NCBI RefSeq assembly: GCF_963259705.1 | Contig: NC_081841.1 | Coordinates: 93,976,559 to 94,040,558, forward strand | DNA length: 64,000 nucleotides | Direction: 5' to 3' | From: Myotis daubentonii | Lineage: Eukaryota; Chordata; Mammalia; Chiroptera; Vespertilionidae | Shown: one piece after another, positions 50,151-63,739 of the stretch | Layout of the letters: every line of letters starts with the position of its first letter | Position numbering within the stretch: the first letter of the stretch is position 1 | Position numbers and translations under genes: made by a program | Notes under the pieces: model-generated | Database searches by the model: none | What the model saw: the letters and a program-made list of their open reading frames with translations, nothing else | What the model was told of the DNA's origin: nothing

Positions 50151-51779
50151 GTATGAGACTTTCATTTCTGGAAATGGGACTCTAGGCCCTGATGCTATTT
50201 TTGGATGCTTTCTGGCCCTTTACTGGCACTAGACACAGTGACCTTGGCTGCCCTTAGCATTCTATTCTGTTCACTGTTTGACTCTGGTCCTCACCCTCCA
50301 CATCATCCACTCTCTAGGCCCTGTCCCCCCCCCCCCCGGCCCGCTTCCTCAGAGCCTTTTAAGTGTCATGCAATTAATATCTCAGGAATGTGGCCGTCAT
50401 GGGAAGTCAGTCATTTTCTCTGACACCTGGTCTTTCCTGCTCCTATGGCCTCTGCAATTGGTTATAATTTGTGTTGTTTTGTTGGCAAACGCTTTCATTC
50501 TAATTGACTCACAATTGTAGGTGTTATTTCTACAATGAAGTAATAAATTCTTCAGACCAGTAACTAGACCTTAGGTGTCATTGTTTCCCCCTCAACACTT
50601 GGCCCAGAGCTGGGGCTCATAAAGATATGTTGATTAGTTTCCTTACTCTTCAGCTGAATCAATGTTGCCCATTATAAATACACTATGAAAGTGAAGTGAA
50701 GGCCATGCACTCAGAGACCTTTCAATCCCCTGAGAGGGTGGGGAGGTGGCAGTCAGAAAGACAAAACTGAGAAGAATCACCACCAGAATCCTAATAATAC
50801 TTAACACTATGAAGCGTTCAATGGCACTCCAAATGGTTTTACCCAGATGTAAAATTTCTGGAATGTCTACAAGAAGAAAATATCTTGCAAATATCAAATA
50901 TATTTACTAAGCACCCATAATTCCATCCATATAGACTTCTGGTGGCTTTAAGTACAGATTCAAGGTATTTGTTAGACATTTTTCCAACAATTTCTTCACA
51001 TCCAAATAAAGCAAGGCCAGAATTGCAGCTCACGATTCCATGGCTCTGAGAAGCTGACTGACTGACTTAACCCATACAGCAAAGCGGGTCAGGACCCAAG
51101 AGCTGACCCCTCTGACCCAGTCTCTGACCCTATCATCTGTCCATTAAGCCAATGGCTGGAGAAAAACATTCTATAATGTTACGTTACAAGTAAGAAAGAA
51201 CATCACAAGTTGTTGGCTAAGACCAGAGCCGCACCAGCTTAATCTAGGTTCTCATCTGGTTCCCATGGACTCCTCCAGACACTTTCCTTCTAGTTCTAGC
51301 AAGTCTATTTAGTCCGATAAATAGATTTCCACCCCAGATTCTTAGCAGAAGTGACTGACTCTTTTAATCAGAGATTCTGATGTAAGTAGTCACTGAAAAT
51401 ACTGACACTCCAGGTAGAAAGAAATGTCAGCCATCTGGGAATATTCAGGTCTACTCCAAAGGTGACCTCACATTAGCCAACAGCATATTCTAGGTAAATG
51501 GCTTGTCAAAAGCTCTCCCAGGCAATTCGGGTGATCTGTTTAAAAGAAAAAAAAATGCATACAAAATAACAGTGTTTGAGACATTAGACATCAGGCAACA
51601 AAAACCCATGTCCCTGAGAGGTGACAAACAAATAAGGTGAACCCTATGAAGGCCCAGTTTATTGCCTGGTGTGAGTACTGAGCAATGGTGTAGGGAGCAA
51701 GAACCTAGAGAGAGCTAGGAAAATCTCTTGGTGGAAGAGACAGAGGTAGGAATTAGGACACCAAGGCAACTAGACTTTG

Positions 51780-53230
51780 CAAGGCAGAGTACAGAAGCCT
51801 ATACAGACAGGGGCTTTGTAGAGAGTGGAGAGAGTGGCCTTCAAGTCTCCATCTGAGACTGACCAAATCATGCATGTGAAGAAACTACCCGAGGCCAGGA
51901 AGATCACTCCTGAAAAGATAGAGGGACTAGCCTGTGCTACCCACACAGGGCCTGACAAGGTTCTTGTGCCCCCAAGCCAGAGTGGAAAACGCAGAAGAGG
52001 TGTTTTCTTCCTTCACTTGTGGAAATTAGTCCTAGATTAAAAACTTCTCTGACTCCACTAAACGAAGCTTAAAAGTAAGACCTGGAAGAGTTAAACTCTC
52101 CAAATCATTTAACTGTATCCAAGAACAAAGCTTAGAAATACAAAATATCCAAAAATATCCAGCACCAACAAGGTTTGGATTCCACAATGTCTGGCATTCA
52201 GTCAAAAATTATCAGGCTTACCAAAAAAGTGGGAAAATACCACCTCTTAGGAGAAAAAAAAGTCACTCTACATCAACCCAGAGAAAACACAGATCATGAA
52301 ATTAGTAGACAAGACAGGGTCATTAAAATTGTTATTATAATTTGATTTCATATGTCCAAGAAACTAGAGGAAAGATTAATCATGGTAAATGGAGATATGG
52401 AAGATATAAAAATGACCCAAACTGAACTTCTAGAGAAAAAAACTGTATGTGATGAAAGATACATTGGATTAGATTAACAGCAGGTTAGACATTACAGAAG
52501 AAAAGATCAGTGAACTTCACACAAGAAAATAAAAATCTATCCAAAATAACACATGGGGAAAAAAGTTAAATGGAACATCAGTGAGCTGAGCAACAATCTC
52601 AAGTGGCTTAGTACACTTGTAATTGTAGTACCCAAAGGTAGGGGAAACAGAAAAATATCTAAAGAAATATTGGAATGATGGCTGAAATTTTCCAACTTGA
52701 TAAAAACCATAAACTTACAGATCAAAAAAGTTCAATAAACTCTGAGGAAAAGAAATGGGGGGGAGAAAACTACACCATTCATGTCACAATCAAATTGCTT
52801 CAAACCTCTGATAAACAGAAAATCTTAAAAGGATTCAGAGAAGGGATAAATACAGGCTATATGCAGAGGAACTAATATAAGAATGACAGCCAACTTCTTA
52901 TAAGAAACAACACAGGTCAGAAGACAGGGCAGCAACACCTTTAAAGTACTGAAAGGAAAAAAATGAAACTGTCAACTTAGAAATCTATATACAGCATAAA
53001 TATCTTCAAGAAATAAGGCAAAGGAAAGATTTTTTTTGAGATAACAAAGCTGAGAGTTTTCCTTATCCACAGGCCCTCACTATAAGGGATGTTAAAGGTC
53101 ATCCTTGGGGCAGAAGAAAATGACACCAGATGGAAATCTGGATCTATGTCACGAATGAACTCCCAAATCAAAGACTGGGGCAAGGTTGGTAAATACAACA
53201 CACTAAGCATTTGTTTGTCAAATTAATCCC
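51780..53230 (+). repeat. Old L1/HAL1 fragment, sense
   Basis: 'atgtctggcattcagtcaaa', 'aaaattatcaggcttaccaa', 'gatcagtgaacttcacacaa', 'atggctgaaattttccaact', 'aaaatcttaaaaggattcag' follow the 5' UTR/ORF1 order of L1/HAL1. No intact frame. Confidence 0.7.
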
Positions 53231-53529
53231 TTAGTGTGAACTCATTCTCCGGGCCCTTCACTCCCTTTCACTCCCGAAAGGAGGAAGAAAGTACTCCTCT
53301 CATTTTAATAATTAAATTTCAATAATAATGGGAAAGAGGGAGAAGACAAGACCCAGAGGCTGTATTCCCAGGGAATACCTGTGAGTCCTGGAGCCTGAGA
53401 AAGGTCATATCTGGAAGCCCAGGGAGGCCGTGTGCCAAAGAGAGAAGTAGGAAGGCCAGAGTCCAGCTGCCATCCCCTCAGTGATCTGGGGTTCTAAACT
53501 GTTGTTCCTGACTCCTGCATCTTCTACAT

Positions 53530-53990
53530 GCCTGCGAGGCCCTGCAACCTCTCCAACCCCCTCCTGCTAATCAGTCTCTGGCCTTCATTCTGTTCCTTGT
53601 ACACCCCCAAAATTTGTTCCCACCTAGGGACTGTGCACAGCTGTTTCCCTATGTATTTGACTGGTTCACTCTTTCACCTCATTCAGTTCTTTATTCAAAT
53701 GTCACCTTTGCAGAGTGGCCTCGCAAGATTACTCTATCTGCAAATACCACCACCTGTACCTCTTTCTATTCCCTTACCTGCTTTAATTTTCTTTAGAACT
53801 ATTATCGGTACCTGACACTAATTCATTTATTTCTACATATCTGTCTTCCCCTTAAAATGAAAGCTCTATAAATGTAGGCAGCATCAGGCTCTACTATAAT
53901 CCCAGCTTCTAGAACCTACCTGGCACTGAGTGGGAGTTTAATAATCAGTGGAGGGTATGAATAAATGAGCACATGAATAAATGAATGACT
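53530..53990 (+). repeat. L2 LINE 3' end
   Basis: 'cagttctttattcaaatgtc', 'acctttgcagagtggcctcg', 'tcccttacctgctttaattt', 'cctggcactgag' and a terminal 'gaataaatgaatgac' match the L2 3' UTR. Confidence 0.85.
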
Positions 53991-54163
53991 TCCTTAACAT
54001 GGTACCTGGGGCAATCATGCAAAGAATGGGACTGAGAAGCACAGGCAGTCAGTCCTGGAGGCCCACTCTCAGTCCCACAACAGGCAGCTCCGTCCCAGGG
54101 CATTTCCCCAGCTATCCACACTTGATGATCCCCCTCTGTGCTGGCTCTAAGATGCTCACCTCC

Positions 54164-54190
54164 CCGCCGCCCCCCCCCCCCCCCCCCCCG
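54164..54190 (+). repeat. (C)n run
   Basis: C-tract with two G interruptions; assembly length is unreliable here. Confidence 0.9.
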
Positions 54191-54319
54191 CACAACAAGT
54201 GGCCTGCCCCACCCTGCTGTCTCTCTGGGGAGGCTGAGCACTCCAGAGTCCAGGAAAGCTGGGCTAACTTTGTCCATTTGGCCAAAGTGTAAGCTGGGGC
54301 TACCAGATTCCTTACAGAT

Positions 54320-54660
54320 AAGGTTCAAAGTCACTTGCAAGGCTTACCATGGTCTGCTCCCCACCATGATCTGGCTCTTGCTCCCTCCTCAGGTTCCCTC
54401 CTCAAAGGCTGCTCCAGTCCTACTGCCCTTCTCTGGGTCCCCTCATTGCACTGTGCCTGTTCCTCCCAGCACTGGTACCTGCTGTTCTTCTGCCTAGAAT
54501 CACCAGCTCCTCCCTCTCTCCTGCCACCGACCTGCCCAAGCCTACACGAGGATAACTCCAGTAAGTCTTCAGCGAGGCTCAGATGTCATTCCCTACAGCA
54601 AGTCCACTTTGATCACCTTCCTGCACCAAGTTAAATGCCCTGTTGAAGAAATCAGTCATA
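54320..54660 (+). repeat. L2 LINE 3' fragment
   Basis: 'aggcttaccatggtctgctc', 'cctgctgttcttctgcctag', 'gaggctcagatgtcattccc' follow the L2 ORF2 end/3' UTR order. Separate from the preceding L2 by unique sequence. Confidence 0.75.
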
Positions 54661-55059
54661 GAACATGTAATCTGCCCGTTCCAGAAAGATAGATGTCTCC
54701 AGAATGACAGGACCTCAGTGCTTTGCCAGGCCCTTCTCTAAGGGCAGCCTTTTGAAGTTGCTAATCAGAGGGTCCCAAGTCTCTTACTAGGTGTCGTGGG
54801 ATTTCCTTTCCATGATGAGTGTCACAGTCCCTTCCACCCAAGTGTCATGAAATTCCCCCTCCTATACATCACACCAGGGAATTCTCAGAAGAGGGCTTAC
54901 GTTTCATCTCAGTATAAAAGAAAGCCTGTATGTGCTAAGAAATGGAGGGAATTGAAGCACGCAACCTTCAGAAGGCCTTTGCCTCTCGTCTTCCTGCATT
55001 GCAGCTCTTAGTAAATGCTGAAGTCTTATTTTAAATTATTAGTCTTGTCTTTTTCCCCA

Positions 55060-55290
55060 ACAACTGCCTTCTGTAGGTGCTTCCCTGGCACCCTCCTATT
55101 GTCTTCACAATGCCCCTGTAACTGCCAGTGTACTCTCCACTCCCTAACAAAGCATAAGTTCCTCAAAAGTAAGGACTGTTTCTTACTCAGACACATTCCC
55201 AGGGCTTATCCTAATACGTGGCATGGGGGTGACACATCGTACATTCTCATGCTTCCTGAAGGAACGACGGAGTGAATGCACAGATGGATG
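55060..55290 (+). repeat. L2 LINE 3' end
   Basis: 'ctaacaaagcataagttcct', 'aaaagtaaggactgtttctt', 'tacgtggcatgggggtgaca' and 'agtgaatgcacagatggatg' resemble the final part of L2. Confidence 0.55.
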
Positions 55291-55599
55291 CATGGACAAC
55301 AGCTCTGCAGAGGAGACTGAGACTCAAAGAGTTTAAGCGGCTTCCCCACAGGTCCCTGATGTCAGCAAATGACAGAACTTGTGGTTTCCATGCTGCCAGG
55401 GTTGGCCTTGGCAGGATTGCTGAGAACTTGGAATGTCTCTTCAGAATCCAGTTTTCCTTCCACTCCCCAAGCATCTTCCAGAAGATGGGGGTCCATGTGT
55501 CATCTCAGCTTCCTTAGGGCTTAACTTTGATATGCAAACAAGGTCTACTTTTCTGAATGCATCCAGGACAGGTGAGCATCTAGCAATCCTAGTCAGCAT

Positions 55600-55712
55600 C
55601 ACAACCACAAACCAAACAACAGCACCATTTGTTGGCCAGGCTCTACGGTAAGTTCATTATTATTTCATTTGCTCTTCATACCAATCTTTTGAAGAAAAAA
55701 TACATGATTCCC

Positions 55713-55784
<72 letters not shown>

Positions 55785-55845
55785 GAGCCTCAGAAAAAAA
55801 GTAAGTAACTGGTCCAAGGTCATAGCATTAAAAATTGGAAGAACA
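55600..55845 (-). repeat. MIR SINE remnant containing a (TA)n expansion
   Basis: 'caccatttgttggccaggct', 'cataccaatcttttgaagaa', 'gattcccattata' before and 'gagcctcagaaaaaaagtaa', 'actggtccaaggtcatag' after the TA run are reverse-orientation MIR landmarks. Confidence 0.75.
55715..55782 (+). repeat. (TA)34 microsatellite
   Basis: A perfect 68-bp TA run inside a MIR, at the point where MIR normally has 'cattttacagatg...'. Confidence 0.98.
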
Positions 55846-56209
55846 TGAAATCAAGCCTACAGGAAGCTGCCTACTATATTTTAACACAGATTCATGTTGC
55901 TCCAAGGTCAAGATCCTGAGGTGTAGGTAGCCAATAATGATAGACACCACCCCCTAAATGGTTCCCAATCAAAGTCCCCAAGGTGTAGCATTCTGGACTA
56001 TCTCTTAAGTACATCACCATTTTCACAATTAGGCACAAATATTTGTCTCTCTCCTGAATCACCCAGTACAAACTGGCGAGAGCTTTCCTTTATTTGGCTT
56101 GAAAAAAAAAAGACCTTGAAGAGGAAAGTTTCTAATTGGGCAGTCTGAAAAGGCTCAGGGCTATACAGATCCTCGGCCTCAGAGCCGGGACCATGTGATG
56201 AGGAAAGAC

Positions 56210-56340
56210 CCATACTTGGATCCCAGAGCTCTTATTCTGGTCCCAACTTTGCTACGACCTCACTGTGTATCATTGAGTCACCTAGGCCTTCTTTGGCTTT
56301 TGAGTCCCATCTCAGAAAGAGAATGGACTGGATTCAATAC
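56210..56340 (+). repeat. MIR SINE remnant
   Basis: 'ggtcccaactttgctacgac', 'ctcactgtgtatcattgagt', 'cacctaggccttctttggct', 'agaatggactggattcaat'. Confidence 0.55.
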
Positions 56341-58229
56341 CATGGATTGAACAGTCATATCTAAAGGGACCAAGCTGGTGACGTGAACTGGTAGAGTGAA
56401 TGACCACAGGTGATGACAGCCACCATGGGCAGCAGGGGGACTGTGGCAGGTAGCGAACAGGCACCTGCTCTAAGCAGTGGCCAATGTCTCATGCAACATG
56501 TTATCTTCTGATTCGAAGATCATATGTAGAATACCAGAACACTACGAAGAGGGTCTTCAGACATCATTTGATCTACACCCCAACATGAGAGGTCGGAGTT
56601 GCCTAATCTAACTTATACTGGTGATCTCCAATAAAAGAGCTGATGGATTCGGAAAGGCTCCCCGAGTCTGGGTGAGCAACTCCTCTCCCAACCACATCTT
56701 ACAGCCTGATGTACCAGTCAAATCCCAACACCAATCTGGTCACAGATTTCAGACCCGGCCAGAATTCTGACATTGAACCAACCAGGCACCAAGCTTGGAG
56801 GAAAGTGAACTTTAGGGTTTCTGTAGGGGACAAAGACAATATTGCAGGGAGCAGAAAAAACAGGCTGACTTTAGCAGAGACTGGAAAATAAACACAGCAA
56901 CCTGACTCATAGGACCATAAGGGCTGAGAGCCTGGCTTTGGTCCTGAAGCCAACTCTTTGATGTTGACAAAGTATCTCTCCACCGAGCTCCCCTCTCCAA
57001 AAGGCAGTTGTGATCGTTCCTGCCCCCTTCCTCCATCCAGCACCTCCTTATCATTAAGGATTTAGGGCCTGGAAACAGATTCCAAGATGTGCTAGGTCAC
57101 ACAGGGCTACTTGAAGAAAATCAATGTAGCAATACCTGACTTAATTGATTATTCATTATCTAAAATTGGACAGAATGAAGTACTGCAAAATAATATACTG
57201 TAAGGAATGGATCTGCTGAGACAACAGATGGAACTAAAATTGTTAGTAAACATTTTCCCAAGACTACTAACTTTTGATGCCCTCTTTACTCAGATAGTGG
57301 CTCTTGTTTCCAGAGCCCTTAAAGTGACCAATACTCTGCATTTCCCTGACACTGACGGGGAAAGTAACATGGGAGAGGCAAGTTTATCATGGAAAAAGAA
57401 GATAACATGTACTCTATTACAGAGTACAATCATATTCACTAAATCCTGCAATGGGAACAGTATAATTAACACCTGAAAACCCAAAAGGGACCTCAATGAG
57501 TCACATGGTCCTGTCCCCTGGCTTCAGGTAAGCTGCTATTAACCAGGCCCAAAAGGTCTACGGGACTTACTAGGGGACCCCAGCCAGCTACTCAACTTAA
57601 ATATAAAACCCCTGCTAAAGCTAAGATATAAAAGAAATTAAACAAGAGTTAGCTGTTCAATAGCACATACCATATTTGGTTTAGGAGTCAGAGATCTGCA
57701 AAGAGGCTTCCAGAACCCCCAAGACCAAGCCCATTGTGTCATTAGAGACAGACAAAGAAACAGGGCATGGAAGCCCACATTAGAATTTCTGGGAGGACTG
57801 GGTGATGCTGGGGGATTGAATAATGTCCCATAAGGAACTACCAGGACATCTCCTTGTGGATTCAGACACTTCTCCTGGTTGACTCTCTATCATAATCTTT
57901 GTCCTTTTTCTCATGAAGGGTAATGCAGCTTGGTAAGTGCAGAGCAACTGAGAACCTCAAACTCCTTCATTCTTGCTTTTGCAGTGCTCTCAAGGTCAAA
58001 TTCAGCCTCAGAAAAGACTTGTCTCATAGTAAGCAAGTTGCAGAGCCTGGACTATCACACAGGTCTCCTAAATCCCATGAACTGTATTCTAAATGTATTT
58101 ATTACTGAAGCATCTCCACTAAGGCTAGATGAGGTGGAGAATAGTGATCCCAATGTTAACTCACAATGACAACCAGCTGCAGACAATCTCCCTGCATTTC
58201 TCCTCTGAGCAAGTAATTGCTACCCACGA

Positions 58230-58750
58230 CTCAGTCATTCATTCATTCATTCATTCAACCAGCATCTACTGAATCCTCCTGGAACCCAAGCATCATGCTG
58301 CAGTAGAGAATGGACTGACAGTGCGCAAGAGCAGCAGCTGGGAAGCCAGCTTCCATGGCCCAGACAAGAGATGATGAGGGTCTGACCTAAGGCTGTGGGG
58401 ATAAGGAGAAGGCAAGGAAAGCAAATGATGCTGTGAAAGTAGAATTCACAGAATTTTGATATAAATTATCTGGGATTGGAATAGGAGAGGTGAGAGTAAG
58501 GGAGGCTTCTAGTATGATTTCTGATTTCTGTCTAGAGTGAAGGAGAGAATGGCAATGTCCTTATTGTAGGCAGGCATACAAGGAGAGGAACAGATGAGCA
58601 AGTGTGGGTCCTGTGGAATTTGAAGTGCCTGCAGAACACTGAGGAAGAGAAATCAAGCCAGAAGTGCAAGTCTGGGTGTCAGAAGTCTTGAAGAGGATGA
58701 GATCATCCAGGAAGAGTAAGCTGGAGGCAGCATCATTCAGAGGTGGTCCA
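58230..58750 (-). repeat. L2 LINE fragment, antisense
   Basis: Starts with a CATT array and 'caaccagcatctactgaatc' (the L2 3' tail reversed); later 'gacaagagatgatgagggtc' and 'gcaagtctgggtgtcagaag' fit antisense L2. Diverged. Confidence 0.5.
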
Positions 58751-60958
58751 GGAAGAAGGATCCACATGAAAGCTTGAGAGGAAACAGTTATCAGAGATGT
58801 GGGAGAAACAGGAGAAAGTAGGACTTAGGATCCCAAAGAGGAGAGAGTTTCAAGAAAAACGCAATGCCCAGCAGTGTCCTATGCCTTTGGCTGCTCAGGT
58901 GAGATGATAATCCACCACAATGGGGAATAAGGGGTCTCCAAGGCTGATGGCCAGAGCATGTCAGAAGAGGGTCATTGCAAGGATAGTCATAGAATCACCC
59001 TCCCTCCAGCCCCCCTCCCCCACCCCGGCACCAGTGTGGAGCTAGGCTGCTGCACCTGGCATAGTACCCAGTGGAATACAGCATCCTGGCATGGTCCTGT
59101 ATCCTGGGAGATTCATCAGGTCCCAGCACTTGAGAAAGAATGGTCCAGCATGCTCACTGGGGAAGACAAAGAAGTGTGGCTTTAAGAGATTTGAAACTCA
59201 AATCTTCCCTTTCTTTTTCCTTTATCCCTGCCTACGTTTGGAACAGGCTGGACCCGTAGCACCTGAGTGAGGTTATGCGTCAGCACCTGCTCAAACAGGC
59301 ATTGAAGGAGTGGCTGCCAGGGATTGAATTCTCTCCAACATGCAACATCCAGGCCCACAGAGCCCAGAGCCATGAATCTGGGGCTGCCTCCCCTGGCAGC
59401 TGAATAGTAAGCTCTTCACAGTCTTTCCTGCCTGAGAAAGAAAGAACCACGACTCTTAGTAGCACAGAAGCCCATGCCTGGGAAAGTGGGAATGAAAGGA
59501 AGAGCCTGAGCCAGCAGGGGGAGAGAAAAACAAAAGGGGGAGGGGGAAGTGGCTTCTGAGGAAGAGTCTTTCCCAGATAAATACTTGCCTGTAACCTGCC
59601 TACCCTACATCCTTTGTTCAAGTCCGGGCCCTAGAAAAGGTCAGCTCCCCATGAAGCCGACGTCCAGACTGGTGCCACCTTCCTGCTCACCCCAAACATC
59701 ATTCTCTGTGCCATTCGCCACCAAGGGGGAAACATCTCCCATCTTCAACAGCACAGATTCAGCACATGTGGGCGTGTCTGGATGGGAGGTCATGTGGAGG
59801 ATGGCTATGAGCTTGTTTCCAACTCCACTGACAACTCATTGAGAGGAAACGGGCACAGAGTCGCTCTGGGAGGCGCTTGAGACAGCGAGGGAGTGACAGC
59901 AAAATGTAAGACGCGCATGTACCTCCCCCCTTTTCAATCGTCCCCATGCCCGTTGACTCCAGTTATTTCAGGGCACCACCATCACCTGGGGATCACATCA
60001 TCCGTTTCCATAGGGTAACAGAGAGTCATAGAGCGCAGCTGGCAACAGAGTCAGGGCCTTGGGTTCTGCCTCTCGGTTCTGTGCACTTTCTACACTGAGG
60101 AACTGGAGTGAATAATCAAGGCAACTTGAAGCAGCTCCTCCTTGGGGCTCAGGATAGAGGCCAACTGTCCTCACCTGCAGCGGTGGGAGAACGAACCCAA
60201 GGAGCTCTGAGACTCTGGTTGCTAACGCTGAAGCGGAACTGGAAGAAGGAAGAGAGGTGGGCGCAGGCTTGGCAGAGCTTCAGTTAAACCTCCAAGAAAA
60301 GCCACCAGCCCTGGCCTGCAGACAAAGTCCTAGCGCCCTGCAGCACTGGCAGCCCAAACCCTTGGTTTGGTTTTCTTCACGTCCTGAAATACAGAGCATT
60401 TTATTTTTAACCTTATAAACAGGAGAGTGGATGGCAGCGCTGATCCAAGACAACTGTGAATAAAGGAGGCCTGGGCGAAGCTAGGGGCAGAGCGCCTGGC
60501 CCACAACAGGAGCCTGGAGCCCGAAGTGCCTGTGGTTCGGAGCCAGAGCCTCAGGGCTGCTCAGCCGCCTGTCTGAGGGCACCACCCACCATGTCTCCTG
60601 CTCAGATCAGTCCATGATGATGTGTCAGGCCCAGTGGGAAAAAATATGATCCAAACTCCAAAACTCCCCTGCCTCAAGCCAGGGTTTTCATAGGAGACTC
60701 TACAGTCTCATGGCCACCTCCTGCTACTGCCAAAGTGCAGGGAACTCCGCTGCCCCAGGCAGAGCCCTGACTCCCAGCCCTTTCTAAGACTTATGTTGTG
60801 CCTGCTCAAGAGGGCATTAAACTTATACTGTTGTTTATCCAAAAGTCTCCTCTTATCCAGTGTGCACGGACTATAACCATTCTCTCTGCAGTTTTGGTTT
60901 TGTCCCTTAGCAGCAAGCCTCTAACTGGAACAGCCTAACTATTTGCTTTGGGTTAGGG

Positions 60959-61339
60959 CAGTGGTCAACAAACTCATTAGTCAACAGAGCCAGATATCAA
61001 CAGTACAACGATTGAAATTTCTTTTGAGAGCCAAATTTTTTAAACTTAAACTATATAGGTAGGTACATTGTTATTAACTTAATTAGGGTACTCCTAAGCT
61101 GGCCTTTGCTAAAAACGTCCTCAATCTGAGGGGTCAACCTCAGCGAATGTACCCCCACTTCTTCTAACACCACTTCTTCAAAATAGACTCGCCCAGGACG
61201 AAAATGACTTCTGCGCATGGGCCACAAAGTTTCAATCGCACTGTGTGTGCGCGCCCGCACGTGGTATTTTGTGGAAGAGCCACACTCAAGGGGCCAAAGA
61301 GCCGCATGTGGCTCGCAAGCCAAGGTTTGCCAACCACTG
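60959..61339 (+). mobile_element. Non-autonomous hAT element, 381 bp
   Basis: Perfect 8-bp target duplication GGTTAGGG (60951-60958, 61340-61347). Terminal inverted repeats CAGTGGTCAACAAACTC and GGTTTGCCAACCACTG with gaps; subterminal 'cagagcc'/'gagccgcatgtggctc'. No transposase open frame. Strand arbitrary. Confidence 0.9.
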
Positions 61340-61519
61340 GGTTAGGGGGATGATGATTATGACCACAGGGATTTCCTCTCACAGTGGATCCTATGTGACT
61401 GACACAGTCTGAAGCAGTGGATTAGAAAGGAAGCAATAAATAGATATTCATTTAAACACTAGCATTCACAGGGCATTTTCATACAGGAAAGATACATGCA
61501 GTGTCACTCATTGAACAAG

Positions 61520-62640
61520 TGGTTTTAAACCTCTAAGAAGTACCTGGCCCTGTGGTCGGTTCTGGGAGTCAACATGAAGCACACAGACAGAGTCCCTGCT
61601 CTCACAAAGTTTCTGGTAGACTTACAGACAAGGAAATCAGCAAATAAAGTGCAGCGCGATACATGCTGTGGCAGAGGATGCACAGGTACTATAGGATCAC
61701 ATAGGAAGAAGAACTAAGCCAGACTGGGATAAGGGGGTGGTATCAGGGAAAGCTTCCTAGAAGAGGTGACATCTAAGCTGAGACCTGAAGGAAGGGTGGA
61801 AAATACCAGGTGGTGAGGGGAGGTAAGTAGTTGAGTATAGCTGGAGCAAATGGGAAGGACTTACAAGAAATGAGGGCAGAACAGATCAGGGGGTATGATT
61901 GGGCAGAGCCTTTTACACCATGCTAAGGAGGGGGCTCTTTCTCCTAGTGCTAATGGAAAAGCCACAGAAGGGTTTTAAGGAAGGGCTTAGTATAACCAGA
62001 TTTCCACCTCAGATGCACCTTCAAGCTGCCATGGGAATCAATCGAAGCAAGGAAAGGGAGGGTTGTGGAGAGCATCCTGGAGGGTGCTGCAGAGATCCAA
62101 GCAAGAGATGGGAGGATGTGAACTAGGACAACAAAAGTCGGACGGCAGCCCTGGCCGGCTTACTCAGTGGTTAGAGCGTCGGCCTGCAGACCGAAGGGTT
62201 GCGGGGTTTGATTCCCAGTCAAGGGCACATACCTCGGTTGCAGGTTCTCCAGCCCCAGGAAAGGCGCATATGGGAGGCAACCAATCGATGTGTCTCTCTC
62301 TCCCCCACCTCCTCCCTCCCTTCCACTCTCTCTAGAAATCAATAAGAAAAATATCCTTGGGTGAGGATTGAAAAAAAAAGTCAGACTGAAAAGAAAAGAT
62401 CAATTCAGAACAAAGGGGGAAACCCTTGAGACGTAGAATCATCAGGTCTCACTGTGGAGAAAGGAGAGAGGGGGCTTGTGAGTTTGGAGACTTGGTACTA
62501 AGCAAGGTGGGATGCAAGAGAAGGGCGGATTGGGAGAAAGGATGACATTGCAGAGGAGTTTGAGGTACTTGTGAGACATCTGAGTGGCCATGTCCCGAAG
62601 GCAGTCAGACATGCGGGTCCAGGCACAGAAGAGAGGTCTA
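61520..62640 (-). repeat. L2 LINE fragment, antisense, split by a Ves SINE
   Basis: 'agtccctgctctcacaaagt', 'gaagaggtgacatctaagct', 'gagacctgaaggaagggtgg', 'cagagatccaagcaagagat' before and 'gtttgaggtacttgtgagac', 'atctgagtggccatgtcccg' after the Ves are antisense L2 in order. Confidence 0.85.
62144..62376 (+). mobile_element. Ves SINE, full length
   Basis: 'ccctggccggcttactcagt' and 'ggttagagcgtcggcctgca' head, 'ggtttgattcc' B-box region, pyrimidine-rich body, AT tail with 'gaaatcaataagaaaaatat'. Target duplication aaaagtc[g/a]gac (62133-62143 and 62377-62386, one or two differences). Confidence 0.94.
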
Positions 62641-63739
62641 AGGATTAGAAAGATTCTAACAAAAGGAGGTTGGCATAGTATATGTCTGATGTACAGGCTT
62701 ACTTCCTTTTATTCATTCAATAAATATTCATCAGCAGTTGAACTAATGCACATTCACAGAGAACATTCCTTAATTGGCATCCTATCTACACCTATGATGG
62801 GCTGTGATCGCTTGTGTGGGATTCTCTGAGGGGCTCCTTAGAGACCTGCTGTCATAACTGCTCGTCAGGGAGTATCGAAGGCCTTGAGTGTAACTGTCTG
62901 TGGGAACGGCAGTCTTTCATTTCCTGGCAGGCCCAGTCTCGAGAGCCCACCACTTCTCTTTACTTCAGCTAATAAGAGTGTATCTTTCACAACAGGGCTA
63001 CAAGTGGGACCCTAATTGATGAATTTGTGAATAGTCATTCTCTTTATAGTGGCACTAGCCCAATTTGGTCTTAGCTGTAACCCCCCGCCCCCTCCCGGGT
63101 CAGGCCTCACACACAGTGAATATATTCTACTGGATTTAAAGCCAAGTGGACAGGGTGTTTAGCTGGGTGATTAAACATCTATTTGGCCATGTGAGCCTCT
63201 CTCTCCCTTTCCCTCAGTGGGAACATGGGAAATGGTCACCAATCCATCCAGTAACCAACAAATAGGAACTGTGCCCTTTCCAGGGGCCAGGCTTGTGAGC
63301 GGCACAGAGGAGACTGGGACCCTGGCTTTCCCTCAGGAGGGCTGCAATCCAGCTACTCTCCACCCCCCATTTCCCTCACATTGGAAGGGACTCAATGAGG
63401 TTTCAGTTTCATTCTCTGGATGTTAAGTTCTAGATCGCAGAGCTGAATGTGAGCTGGGAGGCAGATAGGCCAGCTCACAGAGAACCCGATTCTTCCTGTA
63501 CCTGGGGCAACTTCACATAGGGACTAGTGGCCCCTGGGCAGGGGATGATAAAGAGCCATCATCGGTCTTTGTGGCTCTGGTTGGCTGACCTGAGAGTGAT
63601 TGAACCAATGATTCAGTGATTCAATGACCTGCATTAAAGATGTCTCCCTTGGCTCTTCTGCTCCAGCTATTGCCACTAACTTGTTAATGTCATCAGTAAA
63701 GGCCCTTTATTCATCTGCTCCCACATAGAAACACCACTT

